Assembly: GCF_000695625.1 (NCBI RefSeq)
Contig: NZ_JMQI01000085.1
Span: 1-36,590, forward strand
From: Amycolatopsis rifamycinica
GTDB lineage: Bacteria; Actinomycetota; Actinomycetes; Mycobacteriales; Pseudonocardiaceae
Direction of reading: 5' to 3'
DNA length: 36,590 bases
Below the pieces are notes generated by a model that ran no database searches, was not told the DNA's origin, and saw only the letters and a program-made list of their open reading frames with translations. Position 1 is the first letter of the stretch. Each line of letters starts with the position of its first letter. Shown one piece after another: positions 11,054 to 18,392 of this stretch. A program made the translations under genes and the position numbers.

Positions 11054-11989
11054 ATGCGCATCGCGATTCTCGACGACTACCAGGACGTCGCCCTGACCTT
11101 CGGCGACTGGGACTCGCTCAAGGCCGACATCACGGTCTTCACCGAACCCCTGACCGACGTCGTCAACCAGCTGCGGGGCTTCGACTGCGTCGTCGCGATG
11201 CGCGAGCGCACCCGGTTCCCGGCCGAGGTGCTCGACGCCCTCCCCGACCTGAAGCTGCTGGTCAGCACGGGCAAGCGGAACGCGGCCGTCGACGTCGCCG
11301 CCGCGCGGCGCAACGGCATCGTCGTGTGCGCCACCGGCTACATCGGGGAGCCGACCGCCGAGCACACCTGGGCGCTGATCCTCGCCGCGTCGCGGAACCT
11401 GCCGCAGGAGTTCCGGTCCATGCGCGAGGGCGGCTGGCAGACCGGGGTCGGCACCATGCTGCACGGCAAGACGCTCGGCCTGCTCGGCCTCGGCAGGCTC
11501 GGCGCGGGCGCGGCGAAGATCGGGCAGGTCTTCGGCATGGAGACCATCGCCTGGAGCCAGAACCTGACGCCGGAGAAGGCGGAGCCGCACGGCGTCACCG
11601 CGGTGACCAAGGACGAGCTGTTCGCGCGCTCGGACGTGCTGTCCATCCACCTGGTGCTCGGCGAGCGCACCCGCGGCCTGGTCGGGGCGGCCGAGCTCGC
11701 CGCGATGAAGCCGACGGCCCTGCTGGTGAACACTTCCCGCGGCCCGATCGTCGACGAAGCGGCACTGGTGGACGCGTTGCGGCGCAAGGAGATCCGCGCC
11801 GCCGCGCTGGACGTCTACGACACGGAGCCGTTCCCCGCCGACCATCCACTGAGGACACTCGACAACGCGGTACTGACGCCGCACATCGGCTTCGTCACCC
11901 GCGAGGTCTACGAGATCTTCTACGGCGACGCGGTCGAGGACATCGCGGCCTACCAGGCGGGGAAGCCGATCCGCGTCATGGAGGGGTGA
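11054..11989 (+). CDS. D-2-hydroxyacid dehydrogenase family protein
   Basis: A 311-residue NAD-dependent dehydrogenase of the phosphoglycerate dehydrogenase/D-isomer-specific family. The Rossmann motif is GLLGLGRLGAGAAK. The catalytic Arg is in the segment NTSRGPIVDEAALVDAL, the Glu in YDTEPFP, and the catalytic His in LTPHIGF. It lacks the ACT or ASB regulatory domains of SerA and is shorter than it, so it is probably not the housekeeping serine enzyme. The substrate is unknown. The start at ATG 11054 is supported by the opening MRIAILDDYQD and the -10 hexamer 6 nt upstream. It converges with the hydrolase gene on the other strand. Confidence 0.9.
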   Translation: MRIAILDDYQDVALTFGDWDSLKADITVFTEPLTDVVNQLRGFDCVVAMRERTRFPAEVLDALPDLKLLVSTGKRNAAVDVAAARRNGIVVCATGYIGEPTAEHTWALILAASRNLPQEFRSMREGGWQTGVGTMLHGKTLGLLGLGRLGAGAAKIGQVFGMETIAWSQNLTPEKAEPHGVTAVTKDELFARSDVLSIHLVLGERTRGLVGAAELAAMKPTALLVNTSRGPIVDEAALVDALRRKEIRAAALDVYDTEPFPADHPLRTLDNAVLTPHIGFVTREVYEIFYGDAVEDIAAYQAGKPIRVMEG

Positions 11990-11993
11990 AGGT

Positions 11994-12098
11994 GTGCGGC
12001 CCGCCGGGGCCCGAGGTCCCCGCACCGGCCCTGCGGCGGGCCTGCACCCTTACAGGACACCACCCCCGCCCGGACGGCGGCAGGGTCTTTGGACCCTG
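11994..12098 (+). terminator. Candidate terminator hairpins between convergent genes
   Basis: Two inverted repeats follow the dehydrogenase stop. The arms at 11994-12005 and 12035-12047 pair over 12 bp with one bulge. A compact 7-bp perfect stem, CAGGGTC/GACCCTG, lies at 12081-12098 with loop TTTG. One or both probably end transcription from the two converging genes. Confidence 0.5.
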
Positions 12099-12143
12099 TC
12101 CCGGCCGGGCCGTTGGTCAGCACCTCCGGTCGGCGATTTTCCC

Positions 12144-13631
12144 TCAGGGAAAGGGAACCGCGTCCGGCGCGCAGCTCGTTCCCGCCGCCGGCGCGGTCAG
12201 GTCCGTCAGGTACCGCACCACGGCCGCCGACGCGCACGCGCTCGGGACGTCCAACGACGTGTGGCCGTAGCCGTCCACCACGAGCACGCGGCCGTCGCCG
12301 AGTTCCGCCGCCGTGGCTTCCGCGTTGGCCAGCGGGGTCGCCGGGTCGAAGCGGTTGTTCAGCACCAGGACCGGGTTCTTCCGCGGCCGGTTCCACGGTC
12401 CGGTGTACCGGTCCTCGTCGTGGGCCGGCCAGCCGACGCACTGGGCCATCGAATACACCACGCTCAGCCCGAAGTACGGCTGCCGGGCGCTTTCCTCCGC
12501 GGCGAGCGCGGTGTAGTCCGCGGGCGACTGCGGGTTGTCGCTGTCGACGCACTGGACGGCCAGGAACCCCGGCGAGTGCGTCGGCACGTACGGGTCGAGC
12601 ACCGGCGAAGCGGCTCCGGGATCGGCCGGGAGCGCCGCCAGCGTCGAAGCCAGCCGCTTCCAGCGGCCGGACTGGTACAGCGCGCTGTCGACCGTCTTCA
12701 TCAGGGAGGCCACGCCCGGCCCGCGGGACGCGTGGGCGAAGATCCCGGCGAAGCGCTGCTTCGGATCGCCCGCCGAGAAGGCGCACTTCGGCCCGGCCGC
12801 GGCGCACACCGCGAAGAACCGGTCCAGTTCCTGTTGCTGGGCGGCGGCGATGCCGGCCCGGACGTCCACCGGCCGCTTCTCCTGGCCCGGCCTGCCGGTG
12901 GCGTTCGCGACCAGGTCCAGGGTGCCGTCGAGGGTCATCGCGCGGACCTTGTCCGGGAACAGGTTGGCGTACGTGCCGCCCAGGTAGGTGCCGTAGGAGT
13001 AGCCGTGGAAGTTCAGCGAGGCGTCTCCGACGGCCTGGCGCAGCAGCTCCATGTCCCGGGCCACGTTCGCGGTCGAGAGGTGGCTGAGCAGGGCCCCCGA
13101 GGTCGCGCAGGCCCGGCCGGTCGCCGCGCTCGCGGCGAAGAACGCGTCCGGCTGCCGCAGCGGTGAGCCCGGTGGTGGCAGGCGGTCCGCGCCGGGACAG
13201 CTGATCGGCGCGGACCCGCCGATCCCGCGCGGGTCGAAGCTCACCAGGTCGAAGCGGGCGCGCAGCTCGGGCGGGTAGCGGGCGGCGAACCGCGTCAGCT
13301 CGCCGACGCCGTCCGCGCCCGGGCCGCCGAAGTTGACGAACAGCGAGCCGAGCCGTCGTCCCGGGTCGCTCGCCGGCAGCCGGATGACCGACAGGGTGAG
13401 CGTCGCGCCCTTCGGTTCGCGGTAGCTCAGCGGCACGGCCGCGCCCGCGCACTGGAACGGCCCGTGGCAGGGCGTCCAGCGCAGCGCCGGGACCGCGGCG
13501 CCGTTCGTGCCCAGCGCCGGGGGAGTGTCCGGCACCTGGGGGAACGGCGACGGCGACGGCGGCGGGGGCGCGGTCGCCGGGGCACTGCAGGCGGCGAGCA
13601 GGAGGAGCGCGGCGAGGAAGGCCCGCTTCAC
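12144..13631 (-). CDS. Secreted alpha/beta hydrolase lipoprotein, tripeptidyl aminopeptidase (TAP)-like
   Basis: A 495-residue S33-type serine peptidase-like hydrolase. The N-terminus is a lipoprotein signal (KR, a hydrophobic run, lipobox LAAC with Cys15), followed by a Pro/Ser-rich linker, so it is predicted to be anchored on the outer face of the membrane. The oxyanion segment NFGGPGADG, SFDPRGIGGS, nucleophile GYSYGT, acid RFDPATP and His in GYGHTS complete the triad in the usual order. The C-terminal TAP-like domain surrounds the last two. SlpD/SlpE and TAP of Streptomyces, which clip N-terminal tripeptides, are the best-known relatives; the actual substrate is not certain. GTG at 13631 overlaps the stop of the upstream serine hydrolase (GTGA), so the two form an operon. 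Confidence 0.9.
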   Translation of the reverse strand: MKRAFLAALLLLAACSAPATAPPPPSPSPFPQVPDTPPALGTNGAAVPALRWTPCHGPFQCAGAAVPLSYREPKGATLTLSVIRLPASDPGRRLGSLFVNFGGPGADGVGELTRFAARYPPELRARFDLVSFDPRGIGGSAPISCPGADRLPPPGSPLRQPDAFFAASAATGRACATSGALLSHLSTANVARDMELLRQAVGDASLNFHGYSYGTYLGGTYANLFPDKVRAMTLDGTLDLVANATGRPGQEKRPVDVRAGIAAAQQQELDRFFAVCAAAGPKCAFSAGDPKQRFAGIFAHASRGPGVASLMKTVDSALYQSGRWKRLASTLAALPADPGAASPVLDPYVPTHSPGFLAVQCVDSDNPQSPADYTALAAEESARQPYFGLSVVYSMAQCVGWPAHDEDRYTGPWNRPRKNPVLVLNNRFDPATPLANAEATAAELGDGRVLVVDGYGHTSLDVPSACASAAVVRYLTDLTAPAAGTSCAPDAVPFP

Positions 13632-14443
13632 GCGCCCAGTTCCGCCAGGACGGCGTCGGTGTAGCGCGGCCAGACCTCGGCGGCCCACGGGCCGAACGCG
13701 CGGTCGGTCAGCGCGACGCAGGCCGCGCCCGCGTCCGGGTCGACCCAGAGGAACGTGCCCGACTGGCCGAAGTGCCCGTACGTGCGCGGCGAGCTGTTCG
13801 CGCCGGTCCAGTGCGGGCTCTTGTGGTCGCGGAGTTCGAAGCCGAGGCCCCAGTCGTTGGGCTTCTGGTGCCCGAAGCCGGGCAGCACGCCGGACAGCCC
13901 GGGGAACACGACGTTCGTCGCCTCGGCGACGGTGGCCGGGTCCAGCAGCTTCGGGGCCTGCAACTCGGCGGCGAAGGCGGCCAGGTCGTCCACAGTGGAC
14001 ACCGCCCCGGACGCGGGCGAGCCTTCGAGCGCGGTCGAGGTCATGCCGAGCGGCGCGAACAGTGCTTCGGCCTGGTACTGCGCGAAGGGGATGCCGGAGT
14101 GTTCGGCCAGCGCGTCGGCCAGCTGCTCGAACCCGGCGTTGGAGTACAGCCGCCGGGTGCCCGGCGCGGCCATCGCCTTGTGCGCGTCGAAGGCGAGCCC
14201 GGAGGTGTGGGCCAGCAGGTGCCGCACGGTCGAGCCCTCGGGCCCGGCCGGGGTGTCGAGCTCGACGACACCCTCTTCGATCGCGATGAGCGCGGCGTAG
14301 GCGGTCAGCGGCTTGGACACCGAGGCCAGCCGGAACTTCCGCGCGGTGTCGCCGTGGCGGCCGGCGACGCTCCCGTCCGCCGTCACCACGGCCGTCGCGG
14401 CGTTGTCCACCGGCCACTCGTCGATCAGGCGCACGCTCTCCAT
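13628..14443 (-). CDS. SxxK serine hydrolase (beta-lactamase class C / esterase family)
   Basis: A 271-residue protein of the beta-lactamase/D-alanyl-D-alanine carboxypeptidase (class C) superfamily. The nucleophile motif is SVSK at residues 41-44, the second motif is YSN in LYSNAGFEQLAD, and the third is HFGQSG near residue 222. There is no signal peptide, so it is probably cytoplasmic and more likely an esterase or peptidase than a secreted beta-lactamase. It is shorter than AmpC (about 360). It is the first gene of a two-gene operon with the TAP-like hydrolase. ATG at 14443 has no Shine-Dalgarno, but TAGGCT lies 6 nt upstream, suggesting a leaderless mRNA. Confidence 0.9.
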   Translation of the reverse strand: MESVRLIDEWPVDNAATAVVTADGSVAGRHGDTARKFRLASVSKPLTAYAALIAIEEGVVELDTPAGPEGSTVRHLLAHTSGLAFDAHKAMAAPGTRRLYSNAGFEQLADALAEHSGIPFAQYQAEALFAPLGMTSTALEGSPASGAVSTVDDLAAFAAELQAPKLLDPATVAEATNVVFPGLSGVLPGFGHQKPNDWGLGFELRDHKSPHWTGANSSPRTYGHFGQSGTFLWVDPDAGAACVALTDRAFGPWAAEVWPRYTDAVLAELGA

Positions 14444-14449
14444 GCGGCC

Positions 14450-14455
14450 AGCCTA
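14450..14455 (-). promoter_or_regulatory. -10 element of a probable leaderless transcript
   Basis: On the minus strand TAGGCT ends 6 nt before the ATG of the SxxK hydrolase. No ribosome-binding site is present. Confidence 0.5.
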
Positions 14456-14463
14456 CGAAACGC

Positions 14464-14514
14464 CGCGAAGGCCTTCGCACCGGCTGTCGGGGAGCCGGTG
14501 CGAAGGCCTTCGCG
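14464..14514 (-). terminator. Perfect 22-bp hairpin downstream of ptsH
   Basis: The arms 14464-14485 and 14493-14514 are exact reverse complements with a 7-nt loop. The hairpin starts 11 bp after the ptsH stop on the minus strand, as expected for a terminator of the PTS operon. There is no U-tract, as is usual in high-GC actinobacteria. The arm itself contains the palindrome GCGAAGGCCTTCGC. Confidence 0.8.
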
Positions 14515-14524
14515 GGGGTGTTGC

Positions 14525-14791
14525 TCAGGCGTCGAGGTCGGTGGCGACCAGCTGGGCGACCGCTTCCACGGCCTCCTCGGCGCCCTCGCCCTCGGCGCTG
14601 ATGATGACCTCGTCGCCGTAGCCGGCGGCCAGCGTCATCAGGTTGAGCACGCTGCCGGCGGCCACCGGGTCCCCGCCGGCCTTGGCGATCTGCACCGCGA
14701 CGGGCTGCGCCGCGGCCGCCTTCGCCACCAGCGCGGCCGGCCGGGCGTGCAGCCCCACCTTGCTGGCCACGGCGACGCGTTTCTCCGGCAT
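14525..14791 (-). CDS. ptsH: HPr phosphocarrier protein
   Basis: An 88-residue cytoplasmic phosphocarrier of the sugar PTS. It accepts phosphate from enzyme I on His15 in the KVGLHARPAA motif and passes it to EIIA. A GSVLNLMTLAA segment lies in the position of the regulatory-serine region. The start is ATG at 14791, preceded by a GGGAGAGGA ribosome-binding site. It follows the EIIC gene on the same strand with a short gap and is probably co-transcribed with it. No enzyme I gene is in the window. Confidence 0.95.
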   Translation of the reverse strand: MPEKRVAVASKVGLHARPAALVAKAAAAQPVAVQIAKAGGDPVAAGSVLNLMTLAAGYGDEVIISAEGEGAEEAVEAVAQLVATDLDA

Positions 14792-14828
14792 GTTCGTCCT
14801 CTCCCTTGCGATTCGCGTGGTGCTGATG

Positions 14829-16061
14829 TTACTTCGCGGCGGTCCGGTCGAGGTCCGCCTCGATCGAGTCGTCCTCACGGCCCGGCGTCCGCAGGTTCCA
14901 CTTCGTGATCACGATCCGGAACACGAAGTAGTAGATCACCCCGAAGACCAGGCCGATCGGGATGAGCAGCCACGCCTTGTGCGCGGTGTCCAGGCTCGAG
15001 TTGAGCAGGAAGTCGATCCCGCCGGCGGAGAAGGAGAAGCCGAGGTGGATGTCCAGGGCGTTCACCAGCGCCAGCGAAACGCCGGTCATGATCGCGTGGA
15101 AGATGTACAGCGGCCACGCCACGAACATGAACGAGAACTCGATCGGCTCGGTGACACCGGTGACGAACGAGGTCAGCGCGGCCGCGATCATCACACCGCC
15201 GACGATCTTCTTCTGCGCCGGGCGGGCGGTCTGCCAGATCGCGAGCGCCGCGGCGGGCAGGGCGAACATGAAGATCGGGAAGAACCCGGTCATGAACGTG
15301 CCCGAACCCTGCACGTGGTGGAAGAAGTTGGTCAGGTCGCCGCCGTTGAAGATGAACCACATCGGGACGTTCAGCAGCTGGTGCAGACCGACCGGGATGA
15401 GCAGGCGGTTGAAGAAGCCGTAGATGCCGCCACCGACGACCGGCTGGTCGACGATCGCCTTGCCCAGGTTCTGGATGCCCGCGTCGACGTACTTGAAGAC
15501 GAGACCGAAGAGAACGCCCAGGATGATCATGGCGAACGCGGTGATGATCGGGACGAACCGCCGTCCACCGAAGAACGCCAGCCACGCGGGCAGCTTGATG
15601 CGGTGGTACCGCTGCCACAGCAGGGCCGCGACGATACCGGACACGATGCCGGTCAGGACGCTGTAGGGCCAGTGCAGCGGCGAGCTGTCCCAGGCGGGCT
15701 TGTAGCCGACCTGGCTGCTGACCGGCGCGATCGCCTGGATCACGCGGTTGAAGACGACCCAGCCCACGGCACCGGCGACGGCCGTCGAGCCGTCACCCTT
15801 GCGGGCGAAGCCGACCGCGATGCCGATCGCGAAGAGCAGGGGCAGGAAGTCGAAGAGCGCGTTGCCCGCCGAGCCGATGACAGCGGCGACCTTGTCCCAG
15901 CCGAGGCCGTCCTTGCCGAGCAGGTCGTCCTGACCGAACCGGAGCAGGATGCCCGCCGCAGGGAGCGTGGCGATCGGGAGCATGAGGCTGCGACCGAAGC
16001 GCTGAAGACCGGCGAGACCTCCGCCGCTCTTCTTCGCCCCCTCCGCGGTGGTGGTGCTCAT
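14829..16061 (-). CDS. PTS transporter EIIC component, N-acetylglucosamine/glucose type
   Basis: A 410-residue integral membrane permease with about ten hydrophobic segments. The cytoplasmic N-terminus leads to the conserved GRSLMLPIATLPAAGILLRFGQ. The substrate-site motifs IPVGLHQLLNVPMWF and GVTEPIEFSFMF are typical of the glucose/GlcNAc superfamily; the LHQLLN histidine form favours GlcNAc-type permeases such as NagE2 of Streptomyces, but specificity is inferred. It lacks the EIIB and EIIA domains, which are separate proteins encoded on the opposite strand. ATG at 16061 overlaps the GntR stop (ATGA) and has a GGAGGAACCAG ribosome-binding site, so regulator and permease are co-translated. 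Confidence 0.94.
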   Translation of the reverse strand: MSTTTAEGAKKSGGGLAGLQRFGRSLMLPIATLPAAGILLRFGQDDLLGKDGLGWDKVAAVIGSAGNALFDFLPLLFAIGIAVGFARKGDGSTAVAGAVGWVVFNRVIQAIAPVSSQVGYKPAWDSSPLHWPYSVLTGIVSGIVAALLWQRYHRIKLPAWLAFFGGRRFVPIITAFAMIILGVLFGLVFKYVDAGIQNLGKAIVDQPVVGGGIYGFFNRLLIPVGLHQLLNVPMWFIFNGGDLTNFFHHVQGSGTFMTGFFPIFMFALPAAALAIWQTARPAQKKIVGGVMIAAALTSFVTGVTEPIEFSFMFVAWPLYIFHAIMTGVSLALVNALDIHLGFSFSAGGIDFLLNSSLDTAHKAWLLIPIGLVFGVIYYFVFRIVITKWNLRTPGREDDSIEADLDRTAAK

Positions 16062-16846
16062 CTGGTTCCTCCATAGTGGGGTGGTTGACCGGGTTCCGGG
16101 GTGTTCCGGTCCAACTGCATGGTCACCTGGTAGTGATCTCCCCGGTACCAGGACGTGATGTCTTCGATGGGGTCGCCGTTGGCGCTGGAGACCCGCCGGA
16201 ACACGAGCAGCGGGCTGCCGGCACGCATGCCGAGCAGCCGCGCGGTCTCGCGGTCCGCGCCTTCGGCCCAGACCGTCTGCCAAGCCCGGTCGGGACGCAC
16301 ACCGTACGTCTCGGCCAGCTGCGCGTAGATGGACTGGGTCAGGTCGAGCCCGAGCAGGCCGGGGGCCCGGCCCGCGTGGTACCAGCCGCGCTCGACGGCC
16401 AGTGGCACGCCGTCGGCGTGGCGCAGGCGCACCAGGTGGTGCGCGGACGCGCCCTCGGCCAGGCCGAGGGCGTGCGCCGAGGCGGTGGGCGGCACCGCGG
16501 TGGCCGCCGAGACCACCTCGGTCGTCGGGGTCAGCCCCCGCCTCCGCATGTCGTCGGTGAACGACATGAGGTAGAGCTGCAGCTCCATCCGCCGGGCCGC
16601 GGTGAACGTGCCCTTGCCGCGGACCCGGGCGAGCAGGCCCTCCTCGACCAGCTTGCCGATCGCCGACCGGACCGTGAGCCGCGACACGCCGTAGCGCTGG
16701 GCGAGCTCGCGTTCCGACGGGATCGGCGCACCCGGCGGGAGCTCGCGCTCCACCGTGCGGCGGAGGATCTCCCGCAGCTGGGCGTGCTTGGGCGTGGGCC
16801 CGTTGACAACCTTGTCGGGCGGCGGGACGTGCGCGGCCGCGCTCAT
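16058..16846 (-). CDS. GntR/HutC-family transcriptional regulator, DasR-like
   Basis: A 262-residue repressor-type protein. The winged helix-turn-helix (about residues 18-85) contains PIPSERELAQRYGVSRLTVRSAIGKLVEEGLL and RGKGTF. The C-terminal UTRA effector domain (about 95-245) contains SFTDDMRRRGL and ends with DITSWYRGDHYQ, the layout of HutC-subfamily regulators such as DasR that sense phosphorylated amino sugars. The ATG at 16846 is chosen because GAGGAGGG lies 8 nt upstream; in-frame codons further up lack this. A perfect GGTCTAGACC dre core lies about 75 bp upstream, fitting self-regulation and control of the divergent EIIB/EIIA genes. Whether this is the global DasR or a local paralogue cannot be decided here. 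Confidence 0.93.
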   Translation of the reverse strand: MSAAAHVPPPDKVVNGPTPKHAQLREILRRTVERELPPGAPIPSERELAQRYGVSRLTVRSAIGKLVEEGLLARVRGKGTFTAARRMELQLYLMSFTDDMRRRGLTPTTEVVSAATAVPPTASAHALGLAEGASAHHLVRLRHADGVPLAVERGWYHAGRAPGLLGLDLTQSIYAQLAETYGVRPDRAWQTVWAEGADRETARLLGMRAGSPLLVFRRVSSANGDPIEDITSWYRGDHYQVTMQLDRNTPEPGQPPHYGGTR

Positions 16847-16905
16847 CGGCGTCACCCTCCTCGTTCTCGCGTCACCGGGGACCGGTGCTCGCGTCCGGGC
16901 CGGAA

Positions 16906-16933
16906 CATTGGTACGTTCCGGTCTAGACCAATG
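16906..16933. promoter_or_regulatory. DasR-type dre operator between divergent PTS operons
   Basis: The core GGTCTAGACC at 16920-16929 is identical to the centre of the Streptomyces DasR-responsive element. A wider dyad pairs CATTGGT (16906-16912) with ACCAATG (16927-16933). An overlapping inverted repeat, CGGAAC/GTTCCG, lies at 16901-16920. The site is between the GntR-EIIC-HPr and EIIB-EIIA transcripts, so one operator could control both. Confidence 0.8.
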
Positions 16934-17088
16934 ATCTGATGGGGCAGGATGCTCCGCCGTGCGGACGGGTGTCAACCACCGTTATCCGTTCGTGGCCCGC
17001 GGCGGGGTGCATGCCGACGATCGGCGTAGTACAGGTGGACACGCGGTTCGCGTCAGGTTGGGAACAAACAGTGATCAAGGAGACCGCG

Positions 17089-17328
17089 ATGGCGGATGAC
17101 AGGCCCGAAAAGATCCTCGCGGCGCTCGGCGGCGCGGGCAATCTCACCGAGGTCGAGGGCTGCATCACGCGGCTGCGCTGCGAGGTCGAGGACATGAGCC
17201 TCGTCGACGAGGGCGCGCTCAAGAAGGCCGGCGCGATGGGCGTGGTCAAGATGGGGTCGTCGGCCCTGCAGGTGATCGTCGGGCCGGAGGCGGACACCAT
17301 CGCCAGCGACATCGAGGACCTGCTGTGA
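17089..17328 (+). CDS. PTS EIIB component (glucose/GlcNAc family)
   Basis: A 79-residue free-standing EIIB domain. It carries the phosphate-accepting Cys25 in the VEGCITRLR motif, typical of the glucose superfamily, and a later MGVVKMGSSALQVIVGP segment. It transfers phosphate from EIIA to the sugar during passage through EIIC. ATG at 17089 is chosen for the AAGGAGA ribosome-binding site 5-6 nt upstream; the in-frame GTG at 17071 lacks one. The stop overlaps the GTG of the EIIA gene. The Streptomyces equivalent of a lone GlcNAc EIIB is NagF. Its own promoter was not recognised. Confidence 0.93.
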   Translation: MADDRPEKILAALGGAGNLTEVEGCITRLRCEVEDMSLVDEGALKKAGAMGVVKMGSSALQVIVGPEADTIASDIEDLL

Positions 17329-17780
17329 CGTTCGACATCCTCAGCCCGGTCGCCGGGCGCGTGGTGCCGATCACCGAGGTCCCCGACCCGGTGTTCGCGC
17401 AGGCCATGGTGGGTCCGGGCATCGCGGTGCAGCCCGCGGGCGGCCGGTCGGACGCGGTCGCGCCGGTCGACGGCACGGTCGCGACGCTGCACCCGCACGC
17501 CTACGTCGTCGCGACCGAGGACGGCAAGGCCGTGCTGGTGCACCTGGGCATCGACACGGTCAAGGAGAAGGGCGAGGGCTTCACGCTGCACGTCGTCAAG
17601 GGCGAGCAGGTGCGGGCCGGCCAGCCGATCGTCAGCTGGGACCCGGAGGCGGTGACCGCGGCGGGCTACTCGGCGATCGTCCCGGTCGTCGCGCTGGACG
17701 CCCCCGCGGAGGTGCTGTCCGGTTTGGACACCGAGCGCGAGGTCGCCGCCGGCGACCGGCTGTTCGCCTGGGACGCCTGA
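17325..17780 (+). CDS. crr: PTS EIIA component, glucose family
   Basis: A 151-residue soluble EIIA of the glucose (Crr) family. It starts TFDILSPVAGRVVPITEVPDPVF, and the active-site His73 in AVLVHLGIDTV accepts phosphate from HPr; His58 in LHPHAYVV is the likely partner. The later GEQVRAGQPIVSWD is also conserved. It is translationally coupled to EIIB (GTGA overlap). In the window, HPr, EIIA, EIIB and EIIC are all separate polypeptides, forming a complete chain except for enzyme I. A perfect hairpin follows the stop. Confidence 0.93.
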   Translation: MTFDILSPVAGRVVPITEVPDPVFAQAMVGPGIAVQPAGGRSDAVAPVDGTVATLHPHAYVVATEDGKAVLVHLGIDTVKEKGEGFTLHVVKGEQVRAGQPIVSWDPEAVTAAGYSAIVPVVALDAPAEVLSGLDTEREVAAGDRLFAWDA

Positions 17781-17792
17781 GTTCCCGGTTCC

Positions 17793-17838
17793 CGCGAACG
17801 GGCCCTGGTGGACCACCGTCCACCAGGGCCCGTTCGCG
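17793..17838. terminator. Perfect 21-bp bidirectional terminator hairpin
   Basis: The arms 17793-17813 and 17818-17838 are exact reverse complements with a 4-nt loop, CACC. It sits between the convergent EIIA and Rieske genes, 12 bp from each stop, so it can end both transcripts. Confidence 0.85.
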
Positions 17839-17849
17839 CGTCCGGCTCG

Positions 17850-18287
17850 TCAGCCGGTGACGACCTTCCCGTTCTCGACCTTGACCGGCACCGACGGCAG
17901 CGGCTTGTTCGCCGGGCCCTGCTTGACCTCGCCGGTGAGCGCGTTGAACACCGAACCGTGGCACGGGCAGACCAGGTCGGCGCCCTTCGGCGTGACGGTG
18001 CAGCCCTGGTGCGTGCACACCGCGCTGAACGCCGCGCAGGCCGACTCGGACGTCCGGGCCACGATCACGTCGGAGCCGTCCGGGGCCTTGGCCGCCTTCG
18101 CCTGCCCCACCGGCACCTCGGCGAGCGAGACCAGCGGCGTCCCCGCGGCGATCGGGGCCTGCGCGGTGCCCGATTTGCCGTTCGGCTCCGACGAGCAGGC
18201 GGTGAGAGCGACGGCGCCGACGGCGGCACCGGCGACGGCGGCACCGGTGGACAGGACGGTGCGGCGGGAGTGCAGTTCGGCTGTCAT
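17850..18287 (-). CDS. Rieske 2Fe-2S lipoprotein with Tat-like signal
   Basis: A 145-residue secreted ferredoxin-like Rieske protein. The N-terminus has SRRTVLSTG (twin arginine), a hydrophobic run and lipobox LTAC, so a Tat-exported lipoprotein holding a prefolded cluster is expected. The cluster ligands are in CTHQGC and CPCHGS, with a final KPLPSVPVKVENGKVV typical of small QcrA/arsenite-oxidase-like Rieske proteins. It is not the Rieske subunit of cytochrome bc1, which is larger with three transmembrane helices. Its redox partner is unknown. ATG at 18287 has no Shine-Dalgarno. An ECF-type promoter, TGAACC-N16-CGTTGA, ends 7 nt upstream, linking it to the adjacent sigma factor. Confidence 0.92.
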   Translation of the reverse strand: MTAELHSRRTVLSTGAAVAGAAVGAVALTACSSEPNGKSGTAQAPIAAGTPLVSLAEVPVGQAKAAKAPDGSDVIVARTSESACAAFSAVCTHQGCTVTPKGADLVCPCHGSVFNALTGEVKQGPANKPLPSVPVKVENGKVVTG

Positions 18288-18294
18288 GCCCTTA

Positions 18295-18322
18295 TCAACG
18301 GGACGGCCACCCGTTCGGTTCA
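18295..18322 (-). promoter_or_regulatory. SigL-type ECF promoter for the Rieske gene
   Basis: On the minus strand, TGAACC (18322-18317) is followed after 16 nt by CGTTGA (18300-18295). This matches the mycobacterial SigL pattern TGAACC-N16-18-CGT. The start codon is 7 nt further on, giving a leaderless mRNA. Confidence 0.7.
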
Positions 18323-18330
18323 ATTCCCGG

Positions 18331-18358
18331 TGAACCGGATCGCCCCCTGCTCCGTGTA
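18331..18358 (+). promoter_or_regulatory. SigL-type ECF promoter for the membrane protein-sigma-anti-sigma operon
   Basis: TGAACC (18331-18336), then 16 nt, then CGTGTA (18353-18358). It is back to back with the Rieske promoter: the two -35 elements form the palindrome at 18316-18337. Self-activation of the ECF operon is the simplest reading. Confidence 0.72.
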
Positions 18359-18392
18359 TGTACCGGAGTGGGTGTGGAGTGGAGGAACGATC

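Noticed and set aside
12144..14480. Single 778-residue fusion of the serine hydrolase and TAP-like hydrolase
   Set aside because: The TAP-like frame merely stays open opposite the serine hydrolase. The GTGA overlap and the lipoprotein signal at 13631 mark a separate start.
16847..16975. Longer GntR regulator starting at 16975
   Set aside because: The extension is not family-like and lacks a ribosome-binding site, and it would place the dre operator inside the coding region. The ATG at 16846 has an ideal site.
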